DNA of 64,000 bases from Adiantum capillus-veneris (Eukaryota; Streptophyta; Polypodiopsida; Polypodiales; Pteridaceae): assembly GCA_014529385.2 (NCBI GenBank), contig CM043963.1, positions 102,652,912-102,716,911 of the forward strand, read 5' to 3'. Below, one piece after another: positions 1-13,269 of this stretch (its first letter is position 1; every line of letters begins with the position of its first letter). Both the position numbers and the translations under genes were made by a program. The notes beneath the pieces are model-generated. The model was not told the origin of the DNA, made no database searches, and was given only the letters and a program-made list of their open reading frames with translations.

Positions 1-1636
1 GACACTAAGGCCAGTCCAGGGCTACATGAGTCACTATTTCCAACAAACTGGTTTGAAGGACTCGGAACAGGACCAACTCCCAAAAGACCTGGAGTTGAAC
101 GAAATAGACGTGTCAGACCAGCTAATTTTCAAAAATGGATCAGAAAATACAGTAGATAAGGGGATCCATATGACCACTTAGCAAGCTTTAAGCTAGTGCT
201 AAGAGCAGAGCGTATATTCGATTTCCATACTCAATTCGAGGGGTTTGGAATGACATTAGAAGGAAAAGCTTTGACATGGTTCCAAAACATTCCACCAAGG
301 TCGATCATGGACTTGGACACATTAGCTCAAGGATTTGTAGCTGCTTGTTCCAAAACGGAGATTAAACATAATATGGTAGCTCAAATCTACAACTTTAAAT
401 AGAAACATGGTGAGTCTGTTAGAGATTGTGCAACTCAAATGAAACAATACATTGCCAGATGCCTAGAGATGGAGATACGTGCATAAGAACAACTTGTATC
501 TTTGTTTCTGGAAGGACTGCTAAACAAAGAACTTCATGCTATACTCTATATTAAAAAGCATACAACCCTAGAAGCGTGTGTGTTTGATGTGATTGACCTA
601 GGAGACAATTGTGAGATCTTCAACGAAGAATATGTCCCTAAGGATAACCAAAGCGAGAAAACAGCATCCGCAAAACCAGCACAAGTGGGAACGGCTGTTG
701 CGGCACCACTCTCAGCCATAGAAGATATGCTAAAAAGGATGAACGACATGATGAACAATATGCAAAAATCACCCATGAGAGGACCAGGACAAGGGATACC
801 TCCACAGGGACAACCAATTAGGCCACAAAAATGGTGTGCAATTGAGTAAATGAGACCCACGAGTGCTACTTCAGACCAAAGTATGATGGGAATGTTCAGT
901 ACGTGCCCATGAGGCCACAAGGACAACCCATGTATAGATATCAACCTAATATGGCCCAAGCTCAAAGACCACCAATGGGTATGGAAAGACCTCAACCTGT
1001 GTTGAGACAACAACCTCCGTATTTAGGACATAATGCAGTGCCTATAAAGTACATGCACTCTGAAGGAGTCATAGATGAACAAGCATTAGTGCATGTTACA
1101 CCCTATGCAGAGCCTAGTCCATCTACAGTAATGGTAGAAGGAGATTGGTATAGTCCACATCCACCACCAATGGAAGAAACCATGACTTATGCTCCACCAG
1201 AGCTCGACCAATGTATTATGTAGCTAATCAAGGTGTCAGCTCTCCCATGAAGCCTAGAACAGGAAACTGTCATAACTGTGGTGTTGATGACCATTGGAAG
1301 ACCGAATGTTCAGAGCCTGACAAAAACCTCAAACCAATTGAAGCCTATTGCATACAATGTTGCAAAAAGGGGGGACACTTTCTGGAAGATTGTCCTAAGA
1401 ATCCTTTGAACAAGGGAAAAACTATTGTAAACGTAGTCCAAGTGATGCCTAGTAGCTTATCAGAGAGTGAACCGATTGTTCCACTCAAGGTAATCACTAG
1501 AGCCCAGGAAAAGAAAAAGAAACACAACTCCTCTGATGACTCGGAGAACACAAAAGTTTCTTCTCAAAGAATCAAAAGAAGCAGAAGCAAAAGATATGAG
1601 ATGAGAAAACAAAAACAACGGGTTGAAATCGAAGAG
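1..1636 (+). pseudogene. gag region of a gag-protease LTR retroelement (copy 1, first segment)
   Basis: Degraded gag of a retroelement whose 5' end lies outside the window. From about 163 the translation runs DPYDHLASFKLVLRAERI and then GFGMTLEGKALTWFQ, which matches position for position the gag of the minus-strand copy at 30610-35512 (DPRDHVAAFRRVIRAEE, GFGLTLEDDAATWFD). A nucleocapsid-like part at about 1267-1395 has a standard CCHC knuckle (CHNCGVDDHWKTEC) and a second variant knuckle (CIQCCKKGGHFLEDC). The rest is basic and low in complexity. Several in-frame stops and frame changes (for example near 402, 486 and 849) show it is not functional. The frame reaches 1636, where a CACTA element is inserted, and resumes at 7727. 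Family identity rests on the internal comparison; gag identity rests on the knuckles and on the gag-like block. Confidence 0.8.
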
Positions 1637-1666
1637 CACTACTAGCCAAGGGGTGTGTAGCGACGG
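1637..1666 (+). repeat. CACTA left terminal inverted repeat
   Basis: CACTACTAGCCAAGGGG followed by tgtgtagcgacgg. It pairs with the reverse complement of 7693-7723 with only small differences in the g/t run after the ccaagggg block. Confidence 0.9.
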
Positions 1667-1860
1667 CCTAAAATCTACGGGCGTCGCTTAAGCGATGACG
1701 AAGGCGATGCATAAGCAAAGCTGTGCCCGATGCATAAGCGACGGCCGATGCATAAGCATCGCAATTTTTTTAAAAAAAAGTTGGCGTCTTTTATGGGACG
1801 ACCAAGCCTTGCTTATGCGACGGTAAATAACGACGGCCTTTGCGACGTTTACAGACTGGA
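1667..1860. repeat. CACTA left subterminal repeat region
   Basis: Dense short repeats such as cgatgcataagc, gcgacggcc and gcgtcgctt in both orientations. In CACTA elements such subterminal repeats are the binding sites of the TnpA-type protein. That role is family knowledge; the repeats themselves are visible. Confidence 0.7.
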
Positions 1861-2021
1861 TTACGTCCCTTAAGGGACGCTCGAGAATTCTCATTACCCG
1901 CGGGCTCCCAAAATTCGCCGGGCTTTTCAAATGAAGCTCCTTCTGTGTTGCTTGGCGAACACCAGCCATGCAGTTCAGGTATACTTTCCTCCCTCCCACA
2001 CCCTCTCTTGGCAATGTTCGC

Positions 2022-2433
<412 letters not shown>

Positions 2434-2939
2434 CTTTATTAACGTCTTCTTCTAGAGGCCGAAATCGGCCTATGAGACAGAACCATGTATATATGTGTAC
2501 CCTATGGTAACCAAAAAGGATAAAAGTGCTGAAAAAACTAAAGTAAAGTGGTACATACTGCTAGAAAAAAGGTGATACAAGGTTACAGTAATCTCCTCAA
2601 GGGTAGGATGAGTACATGTGCATGTAAAATGAGGGGATGGAGCTCTATCTCTAATGGATGTGTAGCTATATACTCAGGAGATACAACCATAATATGCAAA
2701 CTAGCTCCATCTGGTACCAAACTGGGGGTGTGGGATATCATGCATAGGTGGGTAGGGTGTGAAGAGTCCCTGTAGTATGGTGGCAGGGTCGAAGTAGACT
2801 CGTTGTATCGCTCTCTGTCTGGCCTGCTCATGGTGTGCCCGGATCTGGTCGATCTATCTTTGGTGTGCTCGTCGGGTCCGATATCCCACAATTCTAGGTC
2901 GTCTCTAGCTCTAACCACCTTTGTCTGCTGTAGAGTGAC

Positions 2940-3567
2940 CCTCTCTGTGTGGTAGTGATAGGGGGTGCTGGAGTCGCTCGATGAAAAAAATCTGTAAGCT
3001 GGGACTGTCTATCTCCACTGGGTGACTGTAGCATCAGATCTCTATGTCTCTGAATCTCAAGAAGAAAGCGTCCAAGCTGTCTCTAGTCTTTGGACTCCAT
3101 GAGCTCTTTGAGTGTAGGCTGTCCTAAAAACAAGGTAGTTTAGTGGCTCCGTATATCATGGTAGGCTCAAGAGCTGCAAACATAATGCTCCTCACTCTCC
3201 ACCTCTGCTCTACATATCCTGCATATCCTGTGCTCTCTAGGGATATGAGCTGCTCACCCTACCTCAATCTCCAGTCTGTGTGAAGAGACTCGAAGTTGTC
3301 CAATGGCTACTCTAGCATTGTGGGGCATATAAACATCCATGTATCTAGGCCTTTCGATGAAGCCATCCTCTAGAATAGTCATGAACTGATCCTTGTAGTA
3401 CAAAATCTTTGGTGGAAGATGCTGTCTAGGTGTGATCCATGTCTCCCTGATATATAGCTGCCAAACATCATGTTTGAGCACCTGATTCCTCTCCTCATGG
3501 GAAAGGCAAATGAGTGGTTAGTCGGGGTTGTACTGAAAGGGTGGTAGCTGCTGAATATCCAAACCAT
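2940..3567 (-). pseudogene. Decayed coding remnant with a LINE-type C-terminal zinc-binding motif
   Basis: On the minus strand 3567-3254 reads an open stretch ending ARVAIGQLRVSSHRLEIEVG. After a TGA it continues in the same frame as IPREHRICRICRAEVESEEH and then YVCSS, AYHDIR. The pattern LR-x-SS-HxLEIExG, IPREeRiCxxC, then E-x-E-x-H-(x)2-C and Y-x-x-iR is typical of the cysteine/histidine domain that follows the reverse transcriptase in many LINE-type elements. The reverse transcriptase itself is not visible and there are several stops. It is either a LINE remnant inside the CACTA element or a captured fragment. The flanks 2432-2939 and 3568-3834 show nothing I can name. Confidence 0.4.
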
Positions 3568-3832
3568 GGGTGCTGAACCACTGGGTCACCTGTGCATACC
3601 ATGATCCACTCTCTCCAGACTCAGCTAGCTGGCGGGATGCCTCAAGTGCTCCATGTGATGTCTATCTGGGGGAAGCTATCGCACTCGATGGATAGAACAT
3701 ACTATCTAAAAAAGAGCCTCTACTAGCATAGGTGGTGTGGCTAGCTCTGCTCTGATGATGTCATGTGGCACTGAGGGTTTCCCGTGTATCAAACGGGATA
3801 GCATAATAATATGTGGGTGCTCAACCTTGTGT

Positions 3833-3970
<138 letters not shown>

Positions 3971-4695
3971 ATGGACAAAGAAGGAGAGGGGCATTGCATG
4001 CTTGGAAGAAGAAAGTGGGGCGTTGTGAGCGCTCTAGGAAAGCATTCGTAGAAGGAAAAGATTTCATAGTGAGTTCATTTAGTTGTTTGTGTAAAAGAAC
4101 TCGTGAAACCACAGTGGTTCGTTGATACTGTTGTTTTAGAAGACTCCACATCTCATGTGCTGTCGGAGATTGCCGAACTAGTTGTAGTTGTTTGCCCTCG
4201 AGATGAAGGACGATTTCGGTGCGTGCTTCAAGGTCCTTTTTATTACAAGCATCAATGCCTGCTTAGGTGGCAGGTGGCTTTCCTGCAACTGTTACAGCAG
4301 GGTTTGCCTCTGTTTCATCAACAACTTTCAAATTGCCTGCTTTTTCGAGAACCATTTGGAGTCGTAGACTCCATGGAAGATAGTACATCGTATCCCATAA
4401 GATAAGTGGGTGTCTGGGTATCTCGGCCTCGTCACAAGACCATTCTCAATAAGTTGGAGAAGATGTCTCTATAGCATTAGTTACCTGCAAAGGAAATGGG
4501 AAATGGAAACGAGAGGCCCCAAATGCAACCGCAACCGGAGGGGCCTGACTCACAGAAACGCTCCCAAAACAGGGGAATAGAAAAGGCTGATTATGGCTCT
4601 TTTTGAGAGAGGGAGGGAGAGTCAAGAGAGAGCTAGTTGTATTATATATGTTTGTGTTAGTCTGACATATAGCTATTTTAAAATGTACAGATACA

Positions 4696-5391
4696 ATGAG
4701 TGACCCTGGTCGTAGTGTTAAGCTTACCATCATCAAGACTTTGCTACGGAGCACTGGACTTTCAGTAGAGGCGTTGACGGAGGCTATGTCCGATTATGTG
4801 GAGATGGATGCCGTAGGTTTAGATGATGCCATCGAGATTCTTGGGAGGTTTAGTATGCCCGTACGTCCGGGAGAGGGTACGTCCTCCCAGCCACATGTAG
4901 GAGCAGAGGATCACACTAGAGCATTTCAGTAAGCTTCTGGAGTGATAAAATTGTAATGCCAGTCTTCTTTTGTGTAAAGTACTCTTAAAACTTGTTTCTT
5001 TTGCTATCTTTTCTTGCTTAGGACCCCTATCCCAGGTACATCACATCACGAGAGTCAGCGGCTTACTCCTAATGTACCTCCTTGTACTCAGGTGACACCT
5101 GAGTCACAGGCTAGTGGCCGTCAGTCTCGGAGGTATTTCTTTTATGTCGATTATGGAATTAATATCAAGTAGTTTTTAAGAACTATCATCCTAACTGCCG
5201 TATGTTTGTATTCATGTAGCTCGCGTTGTCGGGACAGAGTAGCACGCCACCAGAGATATCAACTCGCGAGAGACCACCTCAGTGGCCAGTGCCCCCCTCA
5301 GTGCCCCCGCCATTGCCGATGTGCACTTGCACCGGAAATTTGGGCGTCACGTGCGACATCCTGCCTGATGGGTCCTATACAAGCACATTGA
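4696..5391 (+). CDS. Small hypothetical gene within the CACTA element
   Basis: Not recognised. A plus-strand open frame starts with ATG at 4696 and reads MSDPGRSVKLTIIKTLLRST and onward to 4932. A further open stretch at about 5022-5130 (starting RTPIPGTSHHESQ, rich in Ser, Pro and Gln) is preceded by a plausible acceptor (cttgcttag). A third stretch at about 5218-5391 follows a tgtag acceptor. The arrangement looks like a short spliced gene. No domain is visible, and the last part has biased Cys/Arg/His composition that may be non-coding. It could be TnpA-like or a captured host fragment. Coding status is uncertain. Confidence 0.25.
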
Positions 5392-5797
5392 AACCAAGGT
5401 TCTAGGTGCTCCAACTGTGTCCATACCATGTCTTTTAACAATTCTAGTTGATCTACGTGCAAAGTTTGAGGATTTTAATGTGTTTGTCTCAAAATGTCAA
5501 TATCAAACTTTTGTCATAATTTTCTACAAGGTCTATTCATTTTTATTTTAGCTTGTAAAGTCAATGTTTTGAAAACATCAACCGTAGTCTTACAAGGGTC
5601 CACTTGATGAGTGTAATTCTTGACTATGATAGCTTCCAAAATGCAAGATTATATTTTTAAAACATCCCCTAGTTGACATGTTTGATCACATTAAGAGGTT
5701 TTTCTTAAATGCATTGTCTAATGCAAGTAGCATTTAATATAAATTTTTCAAAAAGGGACACCTAAGTGTCCTGTTTTGGTACCAAACTAGTGTTGAA

Positions 5798-6632
5798 ACG
5801 TAGTTTATTTGTTTTTACATTAAGAAAAACAAAACGCGGCTGGTCGATGAGTCATTTTTCAAGTTTACAAATATTTTTCTATGTCACACTCTAATATTAA
5901 CAAGCTTTTGATTTCCATAGTTTCTGCACAGATATGAGAATATACGATACTTATCAGATTCTACGTATCATGTACAAAGTTGGGTACCAAGTACAAAGTA
6001 CCAAAAAATCGAGTCTGAACTGTGAGGTATCAAATTCTACGTACCAAATCAGAATATATGCTACGTACCAAGTACCAGATATCAGAGCATACGCGGTGCA
6101 TCAAATTCTACGTACCATGTACCAAACCACAAAGTACCAAGTACCAAATCTAACACTAAAATGTTTTCTTTGTTTTTTTGTTAATTTATTGATCCATGTA
6201 CTTCAAAAGTGCACCAAAAGTTAGCACCGTAGTTTATTCGTTTTTACATTAAGAAAAACAAAACGTGGCTGGTCGATGGGTCGTTTTTTAAGTTTACGAA
6301 TATTTTTCTATGTCACACTCTAATATTAACAAGCTTTTGATTTCCATAGTTTCTGCACAGATTTGAGAATATACGATACCTATCAGATTCTACGTATCAC
6401 ATACAAAGTCAAGTACCAAGTACAAAGTACCAAAGTATCGAGTTTGAACTATCAGGTATCAAATTCTACGTACCAAATAAAAATACATATTACATACCAA
6501 GTACCAAGAGTCAGAACATACGAGGCACATCAAATTCTATGTACCATGTACCAAACCACCAAGTACTAAGTACTAAATCTAACACTAAAAATTTTTCTTT
6601 GTTTTTTTGTTAATTTATTGATCAATGCACCG
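5798..6632. repeat. Tandem duplication of a unit of about 420 bp
   Basis: Unit 1 (about 5798-6200) and unit 2 (about 6224-6632) both open with cgtagtttatt and tttttacattaagaaaaac, and both end with tttctttgtttttttgttaa and ttattgat. Between these are irregular runs of taccaagtacc, caaattctacgtacc and related words, so each unit is itself built of shorter repeats. The units differ by scattered substitutions, so the duplication is not recent. Nothing coding is supported from 5392 to 7055. Confidence 0.85.
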
Positions 6633-7052
6633 TGTGGCCAAGGGATACAACTCGCTGAGAGCTCACAACCTTCGTCAATTGGCGAGCTCCATTGTATGCA
6701 AACGTGCCCATCCGCGAGGGGGGTGCTTCTGCAAGCCCTAATAAATGTCCATGTTTTTTAAGTCCATAAGCGTTGTTTTTATGTTATGATCTATTTTTAA
6801 CATGCTTATGATTCTCTAGTTTCTTCATAAGTTTTGGATTCTACGCTACGCATTCTAATATCCCAATCTAGTCGAGCATCAAATAACAAAGCAACAAGAG
6901 TGGGATATGTGTGTTTACCAGAATTCATCCTTTCCGTTGAAGGAGTTATCTGAAATTCCTTGCGCACTGATCCAATCAACTTTTGCAAATAATAAAAACT
7001 CCGTAAGCAATCACGAACGCAAGAAAGCGAGCGTGTGTATGTATGTGTATGT

Positions 7053-7240
<188 letters not shown>

Positions 7241-7359
7241 AAAAGAGAGAGAGAAAGCTGGAGATAGATAGAGAGCAAGCTAAGATAGCAGCACGAGCTA
7301 TTACAAGCTCGCAGCTATAAAAAGTGGTCATTTTTTTCTCAATGTTCCTGAACCATCGC

Positions 7360-7692
7360 TTGCGACGCACATGTTTTAACAAAAAAATGAGACGTCCCAT
7401 AAGAGATGATGCGTCGATGCTACAAGCGTGGCATAAGCATCAATAATCGATGCTTTATTTGATGCTACAAGTGTGGCATAAGCATCGAAAGGCGATGCTA
7501 TAGTCCATACTAGAGACAATGCTAATAGCGATGCTACATGCCACGCAAAAGGCGCTGCTACAACCGATGCATAAGCGACAATAAGTCGATGCAAAAAGCC
7601 ATGCTATGGTCGTGGCATATGCGAAGCACAATAGCGACGTCTCTAGCGACGCATCTAACCCTTGCTTAAGCGACGTTTATCCGTCGCTACAA
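7360..7692. repeat. CACTA right subterminal repeat region
   Basis: More than a dozen copies of gcgatgcta, gtcgatgct, tggcataagcatc and gcgacg words in both orientations, mirroring the left subterminal region. Confidence 0.75.
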
Positions 7693-7723
7693 CCGTCGCT
7701 AACCACCCCCTTGGCTAGTAGTG
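7693..7723 (-). repeat. CACTA right terminal inverted repeat
   Basis: The reverse complement reads CACTACTAGCCAAGGGGG and then tggttagcgacgg, matching the left end. It is followed directly by the TSD copy gag. Confidence 0.9.
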
Positions 7724-9638
7724 GAGAAAGCAAAAATGCTAGCCCAGGACAAGTTGAAAGAAACTGGCAGTGAATTCAAGGAAACAACCGTGAAATCTGG
7801 AGGATCCATTCTGTTGATAAAATTTTTGAGCCTATTAATGCTGCCTTTGAAGCCTACCAAGCAGGACTTAAAGCATGCCAAAACATGGAAAACAAGTGAA
7901 AAAACTATCCATCTCCAGACATGGAAGTAGCGACGCTGGAAGCTTATCAAAATTTGGTAAGAATCACACAAGAAATGCTGTATAAACAAAAACCCAAGCT
8001 TGAAAGTATTGCAAAACTTGAAGAGCTTGCGGTAGAAGGAACGAAAGAAAAATCCGATGTGGTGGCAGAACCCCACCTTGAAACAAATTAACCAGAGCTT
8101 ATAGTGCCGGACAACGAAGATGCGTTAGACGGAATTCCATTTGTAGAGGAAGACTGGCCATGACACTTATGGAAAAAAGTGAGAGAGATCAATGATGGGA
8201 GCCTAACTTTAAAGTCAGCTCCTATAGAGGAAGTCTGGTTGGATAACCTACCTTCTGATATGAACATGGATTTACGATTCTTGTACGGGGATTGTGGATC
8301 GGAAGCTTCAATAATGTCTAAACCATTGACATTAAAAACATTACCTTCTTACTTGGGAGATAACGAAGATGAATCCATCGTTTGCAAGACCACTCAAGTA
8401 AAAAGAGTTGAACAGACCCTAGAAGTAGACAACATTCATTCAATCATGTCTACACCCATCCAATGCACTTTTACTTTGGGAGAACTGTTCAAACTCAGAC
8501 CATACTTGTGGAATGATTTACAGAAAACCCTAGAGAAGGTGGGGATAACGGGGTTAATCTCTAAGAATTTGGGAAAATTGAAAAATGAAATGGAAAACAA
8601 AGAGGTTCGATCAGTTCCTATGAACAAGGTCGGAGAATATTATGAAGGGGAAGAAGGAAACACCACCCTCCCAATGAAATATAATGACATTGAAACCATG
8701 GCAATACTGGATAGTGGAGTTGGCATAGCCATAGCCACTAAAGCAGTATGGGAATCTTGGGGACAACCAGCCATTAGACAAACTCGAATGAAATTGCAGT
8801 TGGCTGACGGACACATTGAGAGATCACTAGGGCTGCTTGAAAAAGTGATAGTCAATTCCTGTGGAATTGAATATCAACACACTTTTGCCATAGTAGACTT
8901 TGGGAAAAAACTCAACTATGAAATCATATTGGGAAGACATTTCATGCGACAGGTACAGCTTATCTAAGATTGCGGAAACAACTATCTGTACTTGAAGCAG
9001 GTGGGATCTATAACGAGAGTCAATCTAAAAGATCACACTTATAGAGATGTCTTGAAAACACCCATCCAAGAGTTTGATTCAATCTCTTCGGCTGAAACTA
9101 AACTCCCATCCTGGTTAAACAAAGACACTCCTATTTGGATGTGTGGAGATTCAAAAAATGGAAGCTTAAGATGAGAAGAATGTATCCTAGAAAGGGACTA
9201 TATAGACGAAGCCTACGTACCTGAACCCTTTCCAGAGCATTTATTTGAGCCATTCAAATGGACTCAAATTTTAGCGACAATGAATGTATGTGTGAATATG
9301 TCTATGCCTACTCAATTTTGCTGTGAGGATGGCTACAACATAATTCCCATCTAAATGATGTCAGTCCTCAACATTGAAAACCAAGATGAGGAACCCAAGG
9401 ACTTGATGAAATCTCAACAAGTCTTTTTAGACCTCTATTACGATGCACCTGATGAGTTAGATGAACACTCAGCTACCTCAGAAGATTCGGGGTCAGAAAA
9501 AGAGCATACGAGAGCTAAGTTACTCTTAAAGGGAGGGGAGGAAAAGTTTTTTGACTTTCCAAACCAGAAATCAAGAAGACAAAACTGGTATAGACGAAAG
9601 AGAGACACCAATATTGTGAAAACACGACCTATGCCATC
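7724..9638 (+). pseudogene. gag C-terminus and retropepsin-like protease (copy 1, second segment)
   Basis: Continuation of the gag-protease frame after the CACTA insert, with frame changes near 7830 and stops near 8090, 8160, 8965, 9172 and 9354. The best open part (8179-8967) contains LKTLPSYLGDNEDES and STPIQCTFTLGELFKLRP. It then has a retropepsin-like site, MAILDSGVGIAIATK (the family motif is D-S/T-G-A/V), a flap-like region, and YEIILGRHFMRQ (family I-L-G-R/x-P/D-F). The same order occurs in the minus-strand copy (MAILDSGAGVAIATK, YEIILGRPFMRQ). No RT, RNase H or integrase follows. The frame is interrupted at 9638 by a hAT element and resumes at 27129 (RPMPS joined to VSSKTQFL). Confidence 0.8.
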
Positions 9639-10840
9639 CTAAGTTTCATTATTCGTTATTCGGAAGATGTATAATACGCGAATAATGGGCGTATTATTCG
9701 TTTATCTAAATTATACGGCCGTATTATACGGTGCCACATCAGCAGAAACGGCCAATCGTATAACTTCTTAATTTTTCGATCGAAAAACTTTTCGATCGAA
9801 ATTATTTTCGAACGAAAGTATTTTTGATCTAAAATTATAACGATCGAATATGTTAGTATATATAGCAACACGCGAAAGGTCTCATACCAGCTTTCAAAGT
9901 CAGTGTTTTCCATGTGAGTACTCTCACCAAACGATCAAAAAATGTAATTTGTAAAAAAATAAAACAATTTGAATGCAATAAAAATTAAAATTCAATAGAA
10001 TTTTAAGTTTTGTGATTCAAATATATGAATATGTTTTGAAAAACTTAGTAAATAGTTGAAAGTTTGTATTTTGTGAAGAGTTTAATCTCTCACCTGATAC
10101 AAACTGTAATTATAAGAATCACTTGTCAATGTGTTCAATTAATTGACACTTGAAAGTGACTAATAAAAAAAAAGTAAGATATTATCGTTGTGTGTAGAGT
10201 GTACTCTCACATGAGATAATTAGTTTAAAAATATAATTACATAAAAATTAATTTTATGTAATTTAAAGTTTGATTTTGATGTATAGAGATTTTCTCTCAC
10301 TTCAAAATGAATATAATGAAACAAAATTATATTTTTACGTTTTGTGTAGAGCTATTCACACTGCTATGCTCTCACTAGAGTAAAAATTTAGGAAAAACAT
10401 GTCCAAAAATAATGATATTCTCTTATCTTTATTTGGACTGCAAAATCTACCGTACTGTGTGAGAGCATATATATGCTCGCATTGTAGATAGATAATCGCT
10501 TAAAAATCTATGGTAAAGTGTAAGAACTTTTTGTTCGCACTTTACATAGATACGATAATTATCAAGTATTGTAAGTGATTATCGTTTTGACATTTAAAAA
10601 TGTCACTTATAGCTCTTGTATGTATAGTAATTTATACTGATAATCATTTTAATACTTGATTTAATTGTAATTATTGATTATCGTAATGTGTTAAAGATAC
10701 AAGCTTGCACTTTAGATAAATCGATGCAATTTATATGTAATCCAATGGTATTGTTTTTTATTATTGTATTTTTGATCAATCATTGTTTTTAATTCTTTTA
10801 ATTTTGTTCAATCATTGTTATTTAAATTAATTTAATCTTT
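9639..10840. repeat. hAT left subterminal region with recurrent short hairpins
   Basis: No gene is visible. The first 100 bp are rich in ttattcg and gtattatacg words, which recur near the right end (27045-27118). Further in are repeated small inverted repeats built on gtgtgagag...ctctcac: gtgagtactctcac at 9914, gtgtagagtgtactctcac at 10191, gtatagagattttctctcac at 10281, gtgtgagagcatatatatgc at 10457, and a taaagtg...cacttta stem at 10513-10543. Similar stems occur at the right end. They are candidate transposase-binding or structural sites. Confidence 0.6.
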
Positions 10841-10906
10841 TAATTGATTTTGATTATGAAAATGATCATTGACTTTGTTTTTACTAGAAAACTATTTTTG
10901 TGCATC

Positions 10907-13008
10907 ATGGTGAAAGGACAAGAGTGGAGTTATGTGCATGAGTTGAAAGCTGGGAGAAATACATCTCGACTTAAATGTAAATCTTGTGGCCACGAAATCA
11001 GTGGTAATGCAACCAGAATTAAAGAGCATTTGTTTAAAGTCCCTGGCAATGTTGAAAAGTGCGGGGCACCACCAAAAGATATTCATGAAAAATTTGCCAT
11101 GTATTCTCGCAAAGTAAAGTTGATTCTTGTAGCTAAACATAAAGGTGATGTTTCTAAAGATATTCATGCGAATACTAAACCATCTGTATGCAATGAGGCA
11201 ACAGAAGAGGTGTGCACCACTCAAGTAAATGATCAAAGTTCTCAATTGAACCCTCTTCATGGACATGCTTCTACATCAGGAGGAGTTCCTAGCACAAGCA
11301 AATCCGGCAGAGCGTCATCCAATGGACAGACAATTCCTGAAGCATTAGGTAAACAATGGTTGCTTGAGTTGCATTTAAAATGGACACAAGCATTTGTTGC
11401 GTGTGGCATATCGTTCAATGTTATGCGCAATCCAATATTTCAAGATGCTTTGATGAGTACAACCAAAAAAAGATTTGTGCTTCCTGACTATAACAAGATG
11501 CGAACTGAATATCTTGATAAAGTCAAAGACAGTACTGAAGCCATTCTCAAACGCACAGTCCTAGAGTTTGTTCCAGCATATGGATGCACCGTAGCATTGG
11601 ATGGATGGACTAACTGTAAAAAAAAACCTTTAATCAATGTAATGCTTATTAACCCTAGCCTAGAGGGGCTATGTTCGTGGAAGCAATTGACAGCTCATTG
11701 AAAGAGAAGACTATCACCTACCTAGCAGGGGTGTATGAGCGTGCAATTGCAAAGGCAGGTGGACCAAAGAATGTGACTGCTATTGTCACAGATAATGCGG
11801 CCAACTACAAAGGAGCAGGAAGAGCTATTCAAGTCAAGTATCCAGAGATTTCTTGGGTACCATGTGCAGCTCACACTTTAAATTTTCTTTTAAAAGATAT
11901 TGGTAAAATGGCATGTGTGAAGCAAACTTTATTGGATGCAAATCATGTGGTGAAATTCATTAGAGAGCATTAATTTTCGTCTGCTCTTTTTCGAACCAAG
12001 TCACCAAATAAAGCTCTGCAAATATTTTGCGCAACAAGGTTTGCTACGGCATACTATGTTCTTGCTGCTTTGCAAGAGTTGAAGCCTGCATTGATGGAAA
12101 CCTTAGCAGACAGAAGATGGGATGGATGGCTCAGCAAGTATCCAAGTTATCAGGAGGCAGCTGGTCGATGTGCACAAATAGTAAACTCGCCAGTCTTTTG
12201 GCGTAATGTAGAAAGAATAGTAACTGTGTCTAAGCCATTTGTAGATCTTTTGAGAGCAGTTGACACAGATTCTTTTATTTTTGGTCGGGTCTACTGGTAT
12301 ATGTCAGAGGCTATACGCAAGCTAAGAGAAAATGTCAGTTTTGGTGCAAAGGATAAAGCTACCATGATTACAATTGTTAACAAGCGTTGGGTGCAGTTGC
12401 ATACGCCATTGCATGGTGCGGCTTTTGTATTGGATCCTAAGTTTCAAATGCATCAGCAATCTACCAACAAAGAAGTTATGTCCGACTTCAAAACAGTGTG
12501 CTCCCAACTCTTAGGGCACGAAGATGGAAAAACAGCTTTTCATCAGCGAGTAGATTATGCCAACAGAACTGGTATGTTTCAGGATCCGTGGCATATAGAT
12601 GCCATTGGCAAAACAAGTGCACCTTTATGGTGGAAGGAGTATGGTGGAGATAAAGTGGAGTTGCAACACATTGCAGTTAGAGTTTTATCAGTAGCTGCAT
12701 CAAGTGGAAGTTGTGAACGAAATTGGTCAGCATTCGACTTTGTGCACACGAAAAAGCGAAACAGACTTCATACTAAACGGGCTGCTGATTTGGTGTATGT
12801 TTTTTGCAATATGAGACTTATTTATAAGCCTCAAAACATTGCAACTAGAGCCGCTCAAAAGCAATATGGAGCCTTCCAAACGCATGAAGCTATTTCTGCA
12901 GAAGTTGATGATGAAGATGATATGGAATGGGAGATAGTTTCAGAATGCTCAGATATGGACGAAGTAGATGATATGGTTGCAGTTTTTGAAGATGGAGATG
13001 ATTTGTGA
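10907..13008 (+). pseudogene. hAT transposase (BED finger, RNase H-like core, hATC), frameshifted
   Basis: Catalyses cut-and-paste transposition in intact family members. ATG at 10907 gives MVKGQEWSYVHELKAG, which leads into a BED-type zinc finger (CKSCGHEISGNATRIKEHLF and a distal Cys). The catalytic core is recognisable from VALDGWTN (first acidic residue), VTDNAANYKG (second) and WVPCAAHTLNFLLKDIGK (the hAT C-x-x-H motif). The C-terminus has SGSCERNWSAFDFVHTKKRN, the hATC dimerisation motif, and then an acidic tail. Two lesions are seen: a one-base frame change near 11670-11700 and an in-frame TAA at 11971-11973. Otherwise the frame is open to 13008. No intron is needed. It is the only transposase-like gene belonging to the outer hAT unit. 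Confidence 0.92.
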
Positions 13009-13269
13009 GAGTATCATTGTAATACTTAACAAGTTTTTGCATATGATGAAAGAAAGTGGTATCTCGTTGTCGTTCACATCAAAACCTCTCTTTCTCTCTC
13101 TCATACGCACATATTTACTCACACACAAATATAAATTGCCGATAATATCTTGTCGAATAACAATTACATAAAGTCGATGTAGGTTTGAAATTACAACAAG
13201 GTTCTGGGAAATTACTCAATCGAAAAGAGTTTGATATAATTTTGAGATTACAAAAAGCTTGTGAGTGAC

